Shown piece by piece: positions 8,037-16,638 of a stretch of 64,000 nt of DNA. The DNA comes from Streptomyces sp. NBC_00341 (GTDB lineage Bacteria > Actinomycetota > Actinomycetes > Streptomycetales > Streptomycetaceae). Every line of letters starts with the position of its first letter. Position 1 is the stretch's first letter. The DNA lies in the NCBI RefSeq assembly GCF_041435055.1, contig NZ_CP108002.1, positions 2,356,001-2,420,000 on the forward strand, written 5' to 3'. Below the pieces are notes generated by a model, which was not told the DNA's origin, did no database searches, and was given only the letters and a program-made list of their open reading frames with translations. The position numbers and the translations under genes are program-made.

Positions 8037-8872
8037 GGACGCTGCGGAATCTCTTCGCGGTGCGCGAGCGCCTGCTCCCCGCGCCGGTCGCGCCCGGCGC
8101 CCCGGTCGCGGAGGTGAGCGGGCTGCGGGTCCGGCTGGGCGGGCGCCAGGTGCTCGACTCCGTCGGGCTGACGGTGCACGCGGGCGAGGTGCTGGCGCTC
8201 GTCGGCCCGAACGGGGCCGGGAAGTCGACGCTGCTGGCCGCGCTCGCCGCCGACCTGCCCGCCGCGAGCGGCACCGTACGGATCGGCGGGCGGCCGGTCG
8301 ACGACTGGTCCGCGGCCGAACTCGCCCTGCGCCGGGCGGTGCTGCCGCAGTCCGCCGCGCTCTCCTTCCCCTTTCCGGTGGCCGACGTCGTCCGGATGGG
8401 GCGCGCTCCCTGGGCCGGTACGGAACGCGAGGACGAGGACGATCCGGCGGTCCGCGCGGCGATGGCGGCCACCGAGGTCACCGAGTTCGCCGCCCGCCCG
8501 TTCTCCGCGCTGTCCGGCGGCGAGCGGGCCAGGGTCGCGCTGGCCCGGGTGCTGGCGCAGCGCGCCCCGCTGCTGCTGCTCGACGAGCCGACCGCCGCGC
8601 TGGACCTGCGCCACCAGGAGCTGGTGCTGAGGATCTGCCGGGAGCGGGCCGCCGCCGGTGACGCGGTCGTCGTCGTCCTGCACGATCTGGGACTGGCCGC
8701 CGCGTACGCCGACCGGGCCGCCGTGCTGCACGACGGGCGGATCGCGGTGGCCGGGCCGCCCGCGGAGGTGTTCACGGGCGCGCTGCTCGGAGAGGTCTAC
8801 CGGCAGCCGGTCGAGGTGTTCCCGCATCCGCGGACCGGGGTGCCGCTCGTGGTACCCGACCGGACCGCTTGA
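8033..8872 (+). CDS. hmuV: Heme ABC transporter ATP-binding protein
   Basis: It powers the heme importer from the cytoplasmic side. Walker A is GPNGAGKST (about residue 64), the signature is LSGGERARVALARVLAQ, Walker B is LLLLDEPTAALDLRHQEL and the switch His is in VVVVLHDLGLAAAYADR. The PFPVADVVRMGRAPW segment in the Q-loop region is typical of the HmuV/BtuD group. I chose the ATG at 8033, which overlaps the permease stop in ATGA; a TTG two codons earlier is possible. No further gene is coupled downstream. Confidence 0.93.
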   Translation: MRTLRNLFAVRERLLPAPVAPGAPVAEVSGLRVRLGGRQVLDSVGLTVHAGEVLALVGPNGAGKSTLLAALAADLPAASGTVRIGGRPVDDWSAAELALRRAVLPQSAALSFPFPVADVVRMGRAPWAGTEREDEDDPAVRAAMAATEVTEFAARPFSALSGGERARVALARVLAQRAPLLLLDEPTAALDLRHQELVLRICRERAAAGDAVVVVLHDLGLAAAYADRAAVLHDGRIAVAGPPAEVFTGALLGEVYRQPVEVFPHPRTGVPLVVPDRTA

Positions 8873-8994
8873 CCATTGCTTTACCCCTGCCGGGCTCGCC
8901 CATGGGTCGGTCGTGATCGCCCCGTTCCCCCGCGTGCGCGGTGAGAGCTGAATCACTGCGTGCGTGGGTATCGACCAGGTAAGGGTCGGTTAAG

Positions 8995-9013
8995 TTAGGT
9001 CCGCCTCACCTGC
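8995..9013 (+). promoter_or_regulatory. Iron box before efeO
   Basis: TTAGGTCCGCCTCACCTGC matches the iron-box consensus in its core half sites (TTAGGT, and CTCACCT against CTAACCT). It ends 50 bases before the efeO start, so iron repression of efeOBU is likely. Confidence 0.72.
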
Positions 9014-9062
9014 CCTTGTCCGGTCCTTCCGTTTTCTTCCTTCATCCTCATGTGGAGCCCGT

Positions 9063-10199
9063 ATGCGAGCCGTTCGTCTCTCCGTCGTCACCGCCGCCGC
9101 CACCGTGGCCGCTCTGACCGCTGTCACGGGCTGCGCCGAGAAGAGCGACGGCAAGGGTGACGGCGCCGTCCAGGTCGTCGCGAAGGACGACTCCTGCGAG
9201 GTGTCGAAGAAGAAGCTGCCGGCCGGTCACGTCGAACTGGCCGTGCAGAACAAGGGCTCCAAGGTCACCGAGGTCTACGTCCTGTTCCCGGACGACCGCA
9301 TCGTCGCGGAGCGCGAGAACATCGGCCCCGGCACCAAGGCCACCATCACGGCCGAGATCAAGGCCGGTTCGTACGAGATCGCCTGCAAGCCCGGCATGAA
9401 GGGCCACGGCATCCGGCAGAAGCTGGAGATCAGCGGCGGCAGCGCCGCCAAGCGCAGCCCCGAGATGGACAAGGCCGTCGCCGCCTACCGCACCTACGTC
9501 CAGGACCAGGCCGACGCGACGCTGCCGAAGGCCAAGCTCTTCACGGACGCGGTCGCCGCCGGGGACATCGAGGCCGCCAAGAAGGTCTACGCCGAATCCC
9601 GGCTCGGCTGGGAGCGGACCGAGCCCGTCGCGGAGTCCTTCGGCGACATCGACCCGAAGGTCGACGTCCGCGCGGACGGACTGGAGGACGGCCAGAAGTG
9701 GACCGGCTGGCACCGCCTGGAGAAGGCGCTGTGGCAGGACAAGAAGCTGGGCGCAGAGGAGAAGGCCCTCGCGCCGACCCTCCAGAAGGACCTGCTCGAC
9801 TGGCAGAAGCGGGTCGGCACGGCGGAGATCACCCCGACCTCGATGGCCAACGGTGCCAAGGAACTCCTCGACGAGGTCGCGACCGGCAAGGTCACCGGCG
9901 AGGAGGAGCGCTACAGCCACACCGACCTGATCGACTTCAAGGCCAACGTCGAGGGCGCGGAGAAGTCCTACGAGCTGCTGAAGCCGATCGCCTCGAAGAA
10001 CGACGCGGCCCTGTCGGCCACCCTGGACAAGCGGTTCGCGGAGCTGAACAACCTGCTGGACACCTACCGCAAGGACAAGACCTCCTACGAGTTCACCTCG
10101 TACGAGAAGGTCGGCAAGGCGGACCGCAAGGACCTGTCGGACGCGGTCAACGCCCTGGCGGAGCCGCTCTCCAGGCTCGCCGCCGCAGTGACGAAGTAA
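9063..10199 (+). CDS. efeO: EfeO iron uptake lipoprotein (cupredoxin plus M75)
   Basis: EfeO is the extracytoplasmic component of the EfeUOB ferrous iron system and is thought to bind iron for the EfeU channel. The signal peptide ends in TAVTGCAEK, a probable lipobox. Residues 30-125 form the cupredoxin-like domain (SYEIACKPGMKGHG carries the candidate metal ligands Cys, Met and His). Residues 140-375 are the imelysin-like M75 domain with the diagnostic GWHRLEKALW segment (HxxE motif). The gene follows an iron box and leads the efeO-efeB-efeU set. Confidence 0.94.
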   Translation: MRAVRLSVVTAAATVAALTAVTGCAEKSDGKGDGAVQVVAKDDSCEVSKKKLPAGHVELAVQNKGSKVTEVYVLFPDDRIVAERENIGPGTKATITAEIKAGSYEIACKPGMKGHGIRQKLEISGGSAAKRSPEMDKAVAAYRTYVQDQADATLPKAKLFTDAVAAGDIEAAKKVYAESRLGWERTEPVAESFGDIDPKVDVRADGLEDGQKWTGWHRLEKALWQDKKLGAEEKALAPTLQKDLLDWQKRVGTAEITPTSMANGAKELLDEVATGKVTGEEERYSHTDLIDFKANVEGAEKSYELLKPIASKNDAALSATLDKRFAELNNLLDTYRKDKTSYEFTSYEKVGKADRKDLSDAVNALAEPLSRLAAAVTK

Positions 10200-10222
10200 C
10201 GGGCCGCAGAGAGGTTTCGGGC

Positions 10223-11527
10223 ATGTCCGAGGACACACAGGACGCGGGCGCGCAGGACGAGGGCGCACAGGACGCTGGCGCGGCGCACACGGATGCCACC
10301 GGCGCACCCTCGCGGCGGGCGCTGCTCGGCTGGGGCGGCGCCGGACTCGCCCTGGGCGCGGTGGCGGCGGGCGGCGCCGTCGCCGCGGTCCGCTCCGGCG
10401 ACGATCAGGTCCCGGCCGCGGACAGTGGTGCGGCGGTGCCGTTCCACGGGGCGCACCAGGCCGGGATCGCCACCGCCGTCCAGGACCGGCTGCACTTCGC
10501 CGCGTTCGACGTGACCACGAAGGACCGGGCCGAACTCGTCGCGCTGCTCAAGGAGTGGACCCGGGCCGCCGAGCGGATGACGGCCGGCCACGCGGTCGGT
10601 GACGGGGCGTACGGGGGCCTGGCCGAGGCCCCGCCGGACGACACGGGCGAGGCGCTGGGCCTCCAGCCGTCCCGGCTGACGCTGACCATCGGTTTCGGTC
10701 CCTCGCTGTTCGCCAAGGGGCGGTTCGGCCTGGAGGACAGGCGGCCAGACGCGCTCGTCGATCTGCCGGGGTTCCCCGGCGACAACCTCGACGCGGCCCG
10801 CAGCGGCGGCGACCTGTGTGTCCAGGCCTGTGCGGACGACCCGCAGGTGGCGGTGCACGCCATCCGCAACCTGGCCAGGATCGGCATGGGCCGCACCGCG
10901 ATCCGCTGGTCCCAGCTGGGCTTCGGCAAGACGTCCTCGACGACGCCGGGCGCCCAGACCCCGCGCAACATGATGGGCTTCAAGGACGGCACCCGGAACA
11001 TCTCCGGCAGCGACACCGCGGCCCTGGACGAGCACGTCTGGGTCGGCGGGAAGGACCGGGCGGGCTGGATGACCGGGGGCTCCTACCTGGTGGCCCGGCG
11101 CATCCGGATGCACATCGAGACCTGGGACCGCGCCCCGCTCCAGGAGCAGGAGGACGTCTTCGGCCGCGACAAGGGCGAGGGCGCCCCGGTCGGCAAGGCC
11201 AAGGAGCGCGACGAGCCGTTCCTGAAGGCGATGCTGCCGACGGCCCACGTACGGCTCGCGCACCCGGACAGCAACGCCGGGGCGACGATCCTGCGGCGCG
11301 GCTACTCCTTCACCGACGGGACGGACGGCCTGGGCCGCCTGGACGCCGGGCTGTTCTTCCTCGCGTACCAGCGCGACACCCGCAAAGGGTTCGTACCGCT
11401 CCAGCGCCGTCTGGCGGCGCACGACGCGCTCAACGAGTACATCCAGCACGTGGGTTCGGCGCACTTCGCCGTCCCGCCGGGCGTCCGCGACAAGGACGAC
11501 TGGTGGGGCCGGGCGCTGTTCTCGTAG
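10223..11527 (+). CDS. efeB: EfeB deferrochelatase/DyP-type heme peroxidase
   Basis: EfeB is a Tat-exported DyP-type peroxidase of the EfeUOB system, proposed to oxidise ferrous iron or draw iron from heme. The N-terminus has a Tat signal, PSRRALLGWGGAG, followed by an Ala/Gly-rich helix. The DyP signature GFKDGTRN (about residue 255) holds the catalytic distal Asp, and the proximal heme His is probably in VRLAHPDSN. YLVARRIRM and LFFLAYQRD are also family segments. The start ATG at 10223 is preceded by AGAGAGG, 23 bases after the efeO stop. An acidic QDAGAQDEGAQD repeat precedes the Tat motif. Confidence 0.94.
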   Translation: MSEDTQDAGAQDEGAQDAGAAHTDATGAPSRRALLGWGGAGLALGAVAAGGAVAAVRSGDDQVPAADSGAAVPFHGAHQAGIATAVQDRLHFAAFDVTTKDRAELVALLKEWTRAAERMTAGHAVGDGAYGGLAEAPPDDTGEALGLQPSRLTLTIGFGPSLFAKGRFGLEDRRPDALVDLPGFPGDNLDAARSGGDLCVQACADDPQVAVHAIRNLARIGMGRTAIRWSQLGFGKTSSTTPGAQTPRNMMGFKDGTRNISGSDTAALDEHVWVGGKDRAGWMTGGSYLVARRIRMHIETWDRAPLQEQEDVFGRDKGEGAPVGKAKERDEPFLKAMLPTAHVRLAHPDSNAGATILRRGYSFTDGTDGLGRLDAGLFFLAYQRDTRKGFVPLQRRLAAHDALNEYIQHVGSAHFAVPPGVRDKDDWWGRALFS

Positions 11528-11566
11528 CCGTTCTCAAGCACCCCGAAGCGGAAAGGGATCCGAATC

Positions 11567-12538
11567 GTGTTCAGTAACTTCCTGATCGGCCTTCGCGAGG
11601 GCCTTGAGGCCAGCCTGGTCGTCTGCATTCTCATCGCGTACCTGGTGAAGACGGGCAACCGGAACAGGCTGCTGCCCATCTGGGTCGGCGTCGGGATCGC
11701 GATCGTCGTCAGCCTGGCGTTCGGCGCCGGGCTCGAATTCGGCTCCCAGGAGATGACGTTCAAGGCGCAGGAGGCGCTCGGCGGCTCGCTGTCGATCCTC
11801 TCCGTCGGCCTGGTCACCTGGATGGTCTTCTGGATGCGGCGCACCGCCCGGCACCTGAAGGCGGAGCTGCACGGCAAGCTCGACGCGGCGCTCGCGATGG
11901 GGACCGGCGCGCTGGTCGCCACGGCGCTGCTCGCGGTGGGCCGGGAGGGGCTGGAGACCTCGCTGTTCGTCTGGCGTGCGGTGCACGCGGCGGACGACGG
12001 CTGGCATCCGATGATCGGCGCGGTGCTGGGCATCGCCGCCGCGGTGGTGCTGGGCTGGCTGTTCTACCGGGGTGCGCTGAAGATCAACCTGGCGAAGTTC
12101 TTCACCTGGACCGGCGGCATGCTGGTGGTCGTCGCGGCGGGCGTGCTCGCGTACGGGGTGCACGACCTCCAGGAGGCCGAGTTCCTCGGGGGCCTGCAGA
12201 ACCGGGCGTTCGACATCAGCACCACGATTCCGCCGGACAGCTGGTACGGCACGCTGCTGAAGGGCACCTTCAACTTCCAGCCCGATCCGACGGTTCTCCA
12301 GATCACGGTGTGGGCGCTGTATCTGATCCCCACGCTCGCGCTCTTCCTCGCCCCGGTAGGGTTCGCACGGTCAGTGGGGGCGACGGATCAGAAGGCGCAG
12401 AAAGCAACGGATGAGAAGTCTGAGGCCGGTTCGGCTGGCGACGGGGCTCGCGGCGGCGACGGTGCTGAGCGTGACGGCGAGCGGATGCATGACGGTGCAC
12501 GGCGAGCTGGAAGTCGTGCCGGCGGCGACGAGGTCTGA
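11567..12538 (+). CDS. efeU: EfeU iron permease, FTR1 family
   Basis: This is the membrane iron channel of EfeUOB. Two REGLE motifs that line the iron path are present: GLREGLEASLVV in helix 1 and VGREGLETSLF in helix 4. Seven hydrophobic helices can be counted, ending near FLAPVGFARS (about residue 265). The last 50 residues are a hydrophilic Gly/Asp/Arg-rich tail, encoded entirely over the first 128 bases of the next gene in another frame, and are probably not conserved. GTG start with GGAAAGGG upstream. Confidence 0.92.
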   Translation: MFSNFLIGLREGLEASLVVCILIAYLVKTGNRNRLLPIWVGVGIAIVVSLAFGAGLEFGSQEMTFKAQEALGGSLSILSVGLVTWMVFWMRRTARHLKAELHGKLDAALAMGTGALVATALLAVGREGLETSLFVWRAVHAADDGWHPMIGAVLGIAAAVVLGWLFYRGALKINLAKFFTWTGGMLVVVAAGVLAYGVHDLQEAEFLGGLQNRAFDISTTIPPDSWYGTLLKGTFNFQPDPTVLQITVWALYLIPTLALFLAPVGFARSVGATDQKAQKATDEKSEAGSAGDGARGGDGAERDGERMHDGARRAGSRAGGDEV

Positions 12539-13403
12539 GGCCGCACAGGCCCTGAAGACGTTCACCGCCGCGTACAACGCGGCGGACAAGGCCTACGATC
12601 CGGCGCTGGACGCGGACGAGATCGGCGGCTCGCTCGGGGCGATCAACCAGGCGGGCCTGAAGGCCCGGCACAAGAACAACCCGGACGGCAACGCGAACCA
12701 CCGGCCGCTGGAGCTGACCGACGCGAATTACGTCATCCCCAAGAAGGCGGGCTGGCCGAGGTGGTTCGTCGCGGACACCGACTCCAACCGGGACCAGGAC
12801 GACGGCAAGCTGGACACCCGCTGGCTCGTCGTCTTCACCAAGTCCGGCCCCGACGCGGGCTGGAAGGCCGTCTACCTCTCGGTCGTCGCCCCGTCGCGGC
12901 TGCCCGCCTTCGCGAAGGACGACGACGGCCGGGCCAAGCCGGTCCCGGCGGACAGCACCGGACTGACGGTGCCCCCGGAAGAGTTGAGCAAGCAGTACAC
13001 GGACTACCTGCAGAAGGGCACGCCCGACGTCTTCGCCCCGGGCGCCTCCACCTCGCTCTGGCGCACCACGCGTCAGAACACCCGGCGGGCGGGTTTCTCG
13101 TACCAGTACATCGACCAGCCGCTGGACAGCGGCGCGTTCGGACCGCTCGGCCTGGAAACGAAGGACGGCGGGGCGCTGGTCTTCTTCAGCAGCAAGCACT
13201 TCGAACGCCAGACCGCGGCGAAGGGGCTGCGCCCGACCGTCACCCAGGATGTGCGGGCGCTGCTGTCCGGCGAGGTGAAGAGCACCCTCACGAAGGAGCG
13301 GGTCTCCAGCCAGCTGGTGTACGTCCCGAAGAAGGGCGCCGGCACAGCCAAGGTGACCATACTGAACCGCCTCCCGGGCCTGACCTCGGCCAAGGGCTCC
13401 TGA
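12411..13403 (+). CDS. Lipoprotein of unknown function
   Basis: I do not recognise a named family. Residues 1-27 form a clear lipoprotein signal (basic start, hydrophobic core, SVTASGC). The mature domain is about 300 residues, with AAQALKTFTAAYNAADKAYDPALD near the start, WFVADT and RWLVVFTK beta strands, and a second half with LVFFSSKHFERQTA. It may be a secreted sensor or binding protein. The start lies 128 bases inside efeU and is supported by the signal peptide although the ribosome site is poor, so translation may be coupled to efeU. Its position suggests an accessory role in the iron system; that is inference. Confidence 0.8.
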   Translation: MRSLRPVRLATGLAAATVLSVTASGCMTVHGELEVVPAATRSEAAQALKTFTAAYNAADKAYDPALDADEIGGSLGAINQAGLKARHKNNPDGNANHRPLELTDANYVIPKKAGWPRWFVADTDSNRDQDDGKLDTRWLVVFTKSGPDAGWKAVYLSVVAPSRLPAFAKDDDGRAKPVPADSTGLTVPPEELSKQYTDYLQKGTPDVFAPGASTSLWRTTRQNTRRAGFSYQYIDQPLDSGAFGPLGLETKDGGALVFFSSKHFERQTAAKGLRPTVTQDVRALLSGEVKSTLTKERVSSQLVYVPKKGAGTAKVTILNRLPGLTSAKGS

Positions 13404-13410
13404 GGACCGA

Positions 13411-13651
13411 GTCAACCCCGCCCGAGCACAAAATCAAGCCCGCCCGGCGATTGAGGGCATCTTTTCAAGCCCACCCGGGCGCAAAACCAAGCCTGCCCGG
13501 CGATTGAGGGCACCTTTTCAAGCCCGCCCGAGCGCAAAACCAAGCCTGCCCGGCGATTGAGGGCACCTTTTCAAGCCCGCCCGGGCGCAAGATCAAGCCT
13601 GCCCGGCGATTGAGGGCATCTCTTCAAGCCCGCCCGGCGATTGAGGGCAAC
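13411..13651. repeat. 53-bp tandem repeat array
   Basis: Four near-identical 53-bp units start at 13435, 13488, 13541 and 13594, with half units at both ends. Each unit contains AAGCCTGCCCGGCGATTGAGG and AAGCCCGCCCGAGCGCAAA, that is two related GC-rich inverted-repeat halves. There are no unique spacers, so it is not a CRISPR array. A shorter relative in reverse orientation is at 1781-1866. It fills the gap between convergent genes and may act as a terminator. Confidence 0.85.
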
Positions 13652-13701
13652 ACCGCCACCGGGCGGCCCCGGCACCCGCACCCACCCCGCCAGGCCACCG
13701 C

Positions 13702-14448
13702 CTACCGGCTCAGCGGCCAGGCCACCGACTCATGATCCACATCGCTCTGCTCCGCCGACCCCACGAACCGCGCACACGCGTCCGTCAGCGTCTCCAGCAG
13801 CGTCAGCGGATCCGGCAGCGGATTCTCCGGCCCCCGCACCCACCGCACGTCCAGCTCCCCCGGAAGCCGCGCGGGCGGCAGCAGTACGTAGCTGCCTCGG
13901 CAGTGCCACCGCAGTCCGGGGTGCTCGTCCATCGTCTCGGGGTGGCAGTCCAGCTCACACGGCCACCATTCGTCCTCGTCCTCCGGCGTACCCCGTGTCG
14001 CCGTGAAGAAGAGCATCCGGTCGTCGCCGGACCGGGCCACCGGGCCCACCTCGATCTCGGCGGCGAGCAACCGTTCCAGCGCCTGCTCACCCGCCGACCA
14101 CGGGACGTCCAGAACGTCGTGGATCATGCCGGTCGCCGTGATGAAGTTGGCCTGCGGCTGGCTGCGGGCCCAGCGCTCGATCTGGGACCGGTCGGTGGTC
14201 GACTGCGTCTGCCAGGCGAACGAGATCGGATGCCTGGCGGGGGTCGGACAGCCCATGCGTTCGCAGGAACATCGGTAGCCCAACGGATGGGCAGCGGGCG
14301 CGATCGGCATTCCGGCCTCTGCGACAGCCAGGAGCAGTGCCTCCCGTGCGGTCTCGTCGACCTCGCTCTGCTGCGGTTTGGGTCGTCGGCGCAGCCAGTG
14401 GGAAAACCTGCTCTCTGAGCCGCGACTACGGCCGAAATCGGCGCCCAT
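13702..14448 (-). CDS. Bifunctional primase/polymerase N-terminal domain protein
   Basis: The protein resembles the prim-pol-like N-terminal domain found alone in many streptomycete proteins. The cue is the early segment AAHPLGYRCSCERMGCPTPARHPISFAWQTQSTTD with a Cys-rich knuckle and the prim-pol GKHP-like turn, followed by IERWARSQPQANFITATG, which corresponds to the region where prim-pol enzymes bind nucleotide, and by LDVPW. The ending is acidic and Trp-rich. Length is 248 residues, with no helicase domain. Polymerase activity is not established for such stand-alone forms. Confidence 0.7.
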   Translation of the reverse strand: MGADFGRSRGSESRFSHWLRRRPKPQQSEVDETAREALLLAVAEAGMPIAPAAHPLGYRCSCERMGCPTPARHPISFAWQTQSTTDRSQIERWARSQPQANFITATGMIHDVLDVPWSAGEQALERLLAAEIEVGPVARSGDDRMLFFTATRGTPEDEDEWWPCELDCHPETMDEHPGLRWHCRGSYVLLPPARLPGELDVRWVRGPENPLPDPLTLLETLTDACARFVGSAEQSDVDHESVAWPLSR

Positions 14449-14768
14449 CTATCCCCTTACCTCAGCGTTGCCCCTGTCCATCGTCCCACCATCCTGCGCC
14501 TCGGGTGGCCAGACTCCGGAAGCGGGGTGGGCGGATCGGCGGCGCGGGGTGAGCACTATCACACCTTCTGTCATGAAATGCGCGGCAGGAGTGCTCACCG
14601 TGCGGGCCGGAGCGGAGGGGGGCGGCTCCGCACCGCGAGGGAACCACCCGATCGGTTCACTGCGCGGCGGGCCCCGGACGGCGCACCATGGGCTCACGCA
14701 CATACCCGTGCGACGCACCGGCCGCAGCGGCCACCAATGCCGCCGCGACGATTCGTGAGGAGCCCTCG
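14449..14768. other. Intergenic region between divergent genes
   Basis: These 320 bases separate the minus-strand prim-pol gene from dimethylargininase. The sequence around 14550-14580 (CACTATCACACCTTCTGTCATG) is AT-richer than its surroundings and could hold promoters. I see no RNA gene or convincing coding region. The frame of the next gene is open back to 14688, but that part lacks a ribosome site. Confidence 0.4.
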
Positions 14769-15596
14769 TTGCCTCGTGAAGCCACACCCCGCCGCTACCT
14801 GATGTGCGCCCCGGCCCACTTCAGGGTGACGTACTCCATCAACCCGTGGATGGACCCCACCAAGCCGGTGGACCTCCCGCTGGCGCAGACCCAGTGGGAG
14901 GATCTGCGCGACCGCTACCGCGCCCTCGGTCACACCGTGGAGCTGCTCACCCCCGACCCCGAGCTGCCCGACATGGTCTTCGCCGCCAACGGGGCCACCG
15001 TGGTCGACGGCCGGGTGCTGGGCGCCAGGTTCGCCTACCAGGAGCGGTTCGCAGAGGCGGCCGCCCACCGCGACTGGTTCCGCGAACACGGCTTCACCGA
15101 GATCCATGAGCCGGACCACGTCAACGAGGGCGAGGGCGACTTCGCGGTGACGTCCTCGTACCTGCTGGCGGGCCGTGGCTTCCGGTCGAGCCCGCTCTCG
15201 CACGACGAGGCCCAGGAGTTCTTCGGGCGGCCGGTGATCGGGCTGGATCTCGTCGATCCGCGCTACTACCACCTGGATACGGCGCTGAGCGTGCTCGACG
15301 AGGCGTCCGACGAGATCATGTACTACCCGGACGCCTTCTCACCGGGCAGCCGAGCGGTGCTGGCCCGGCTCTTCCCCGACGCGCTGATCGCCGATGAGGC
15401 GGACGCCGCCGCGCTCGGGCTGAACGCGGTGAGCGACGGCCGCAACGTGCTCCTGCCGCAGGCCGCCACCGGCCTGTTCGATCCGCTGCGGGAACGCGGC
15501 TTCGAGCCGTTGCCGATGGACCTGAGCGAGCTGCTCAAGGGCGGCGGCAGCGTGAAGTGCTGTACCCAGGAGCTGCGCGGACAGGACAGCTGCTAG
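14769..15596 (+). CDS. ddaH: Dimethylargininase (amidinotransferase fold)
   Basis: It hydrolyses N-omega-methylated arginines to citrulline and methylamines. The product has the pentein fold: YLMCAPAHFRVTYSINPWM at the start, DMVFAANGA, the substrate-binding NEGEGDF segment, RYYHLDTALSVL with the catalytic His, and GGGSVKCCTQELRG with the nucleophilic Cys near the C-terminus. I chose the TTG at 14769 because GAGGAG lies six bases before it. Its stop shares the tetranucleotide CTAG with the stop of the convergent Rsm22 gene. Confidence 0.88.
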   Translation: MPREATPRRYLMCAPAHFRVTYSINPWMDPTKPVDLPLAQTQWEDLRDRYRALGHTVELLTPDPELPDMVFAANGATVVDGRVLGARFAYQERFAEAAAHRDWFREHGFTEIHEPDHVNEGEGDFAVTSSYLLAGRGFRSSPLSHDEAQEFFGRPVIGLDLVDPRYYHLDTALSVLDEASDEIMYYPDAFSPGSRAVLARLFPDALIADEADAAALGLNAVSDGRNVLLPQAATGLFDPLRERGFEPLPMDLSELLKGGGSVKCCTQELRGQDSC

Positions 15597-16588
15597 CCGG
15601 CCTCGGGCGGCGGCCAGGCGTCGCCCCAGTCGATGTCCCGGGCGGCGCGGTACAGCTCGCCGTGCCGCTTGGTGACCGTGGCCCGCTGGAGCCCCTCGTC
15701 CCGGGTGCACAGCTCCAGCAGCACCTGGCCCTTGCGGATCTGCGGGCGGCGGGTGATCCGGGCCCCCACCGGGTCCACCGCGAACCGGGTCGCCGCGACG
15801 TAGCTGAACTTCTCGTCCTCGTACGGCAGCGAGCCGCCCTTCACCTTGCGGTGCAGCGAGGAGCGGCTCACCCGGGCCGAGAAGTGGCACCAGTCCGTGC
15901 CGGGCTCGATGGGGCAGACGTCGCTGTGCGGGCAGGGCGCGGCGACGGTGAACCCGGCGGCGGTCAGCCGGTCCCGCGCCTCGATGACGCGGGCGTAGCC
16001 GTCGGGGGTGCCGGGCTCGACGATCACCACGGCCTGCGCCGCACGGCCCGCGGCGTCGACGAGCGCGGTGCGGGCCTGCGGCGTCAGCTCGTTGAGCACG
16101 TAGGAGACGGTCACCAGGTCCGCGGGGTCGAGCGCGAGGTCCTCGCCGATCCGGGCCCGCCGCCACTCGACGGCGTCGAGCGCCGGGACGCCGGCGGCGG
16201 CGGCCAGTTCGCGGCCGAGCGCGAGTGCGGGCTCGGCCCAGTCCAGCACGGTGGTCCTGGGCCCTTCCCAGGCCCCGGCGACCGCCCAGCTCGCCGATCC
16301 GGTGCCGCCGCCGACGTCGGTGTGGGTGGCGGGCACCCAGTCAGGGGCGGCCTCGCGCAGGGCGTGCAGGGCGGACCGTACCGCTTCGAAGGTGGCGGGC
16401 ATCCGGTAGGCGGCGTACGCGGCGACGTCCGAGCGGTCGCGGAGCAGCGGGGTGCCGGTGGGTGTGGTCCCCCGGTAGTTGGCGATGAGCCGGTCGACGG
16501 CCTGGGCGGCCTGGCGGGGCGGCAGCCCGTCGAGGAGTCCGGCCAGTGCCGCACGCAGGGTGTCCGCGGTGGGGAGGGTGTCGTTCAC
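15593..16588 (-). CDS. Rsm22-family small ribosomal subunit methyltransferase-like protein
   Basis: The fold is an S-adenosylmethionine-dependent methyltransferase linked to small-subunit rRNA. DVGGGTGSASWAVAGAW is the SAM-binding motif I, and TVSYVLNEL follows as a post-motif. Downstream, cysteines in CPHSDVC, DWC and LELC match the four-cysteine pattern described for mitochondrial Rsm22/METTL17, which binds an iron-sulfur cluster. The GTG at 16588 begins VNDTLPTADTLRAAL, as in relatives. The product is 331 residues. Confidence 0.85.
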   Translation of the reverse strand: MNDTLPTADTLRAALAGLLDGLPPRQAAQAVDRLIANYRGTTPTGTPLLRDRSDVAAYAAYRMPATFEAVRSALHALREAAPDWVPATHTDVGGGTGSASWAVAGAWEGPRTTVLDWAEPALALGRELAAAAGVPALDAVEWRRARIGEDLALDPADLVTVSYVLNELTPQARTALVDAAGRAAQAVVIVEPGTPDGYARVIEARDRLTAAGFTVAAPCPHSDVCPIEPGTDWCHFSARVSRSSLHRKVKGGSLPYEDEKFSYVAATRFAVDPVGARITRRPQIRKGQVLLELCTRDEGLQRATVTKRHGELYRAARDIDWGDAWPPPEAG

Positions 16589-16638
16589 CGACGAAGTGTA
16601 GGCGGATCCCGGCCGCCCCTCCCCCGGGCCGTGGCCCG

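Noticed and set aside
13411..13651. Possible CRISPR array
   Set aside because: The 53-bp units are contiguous with no unique spacers, and no cas genes are in the window.
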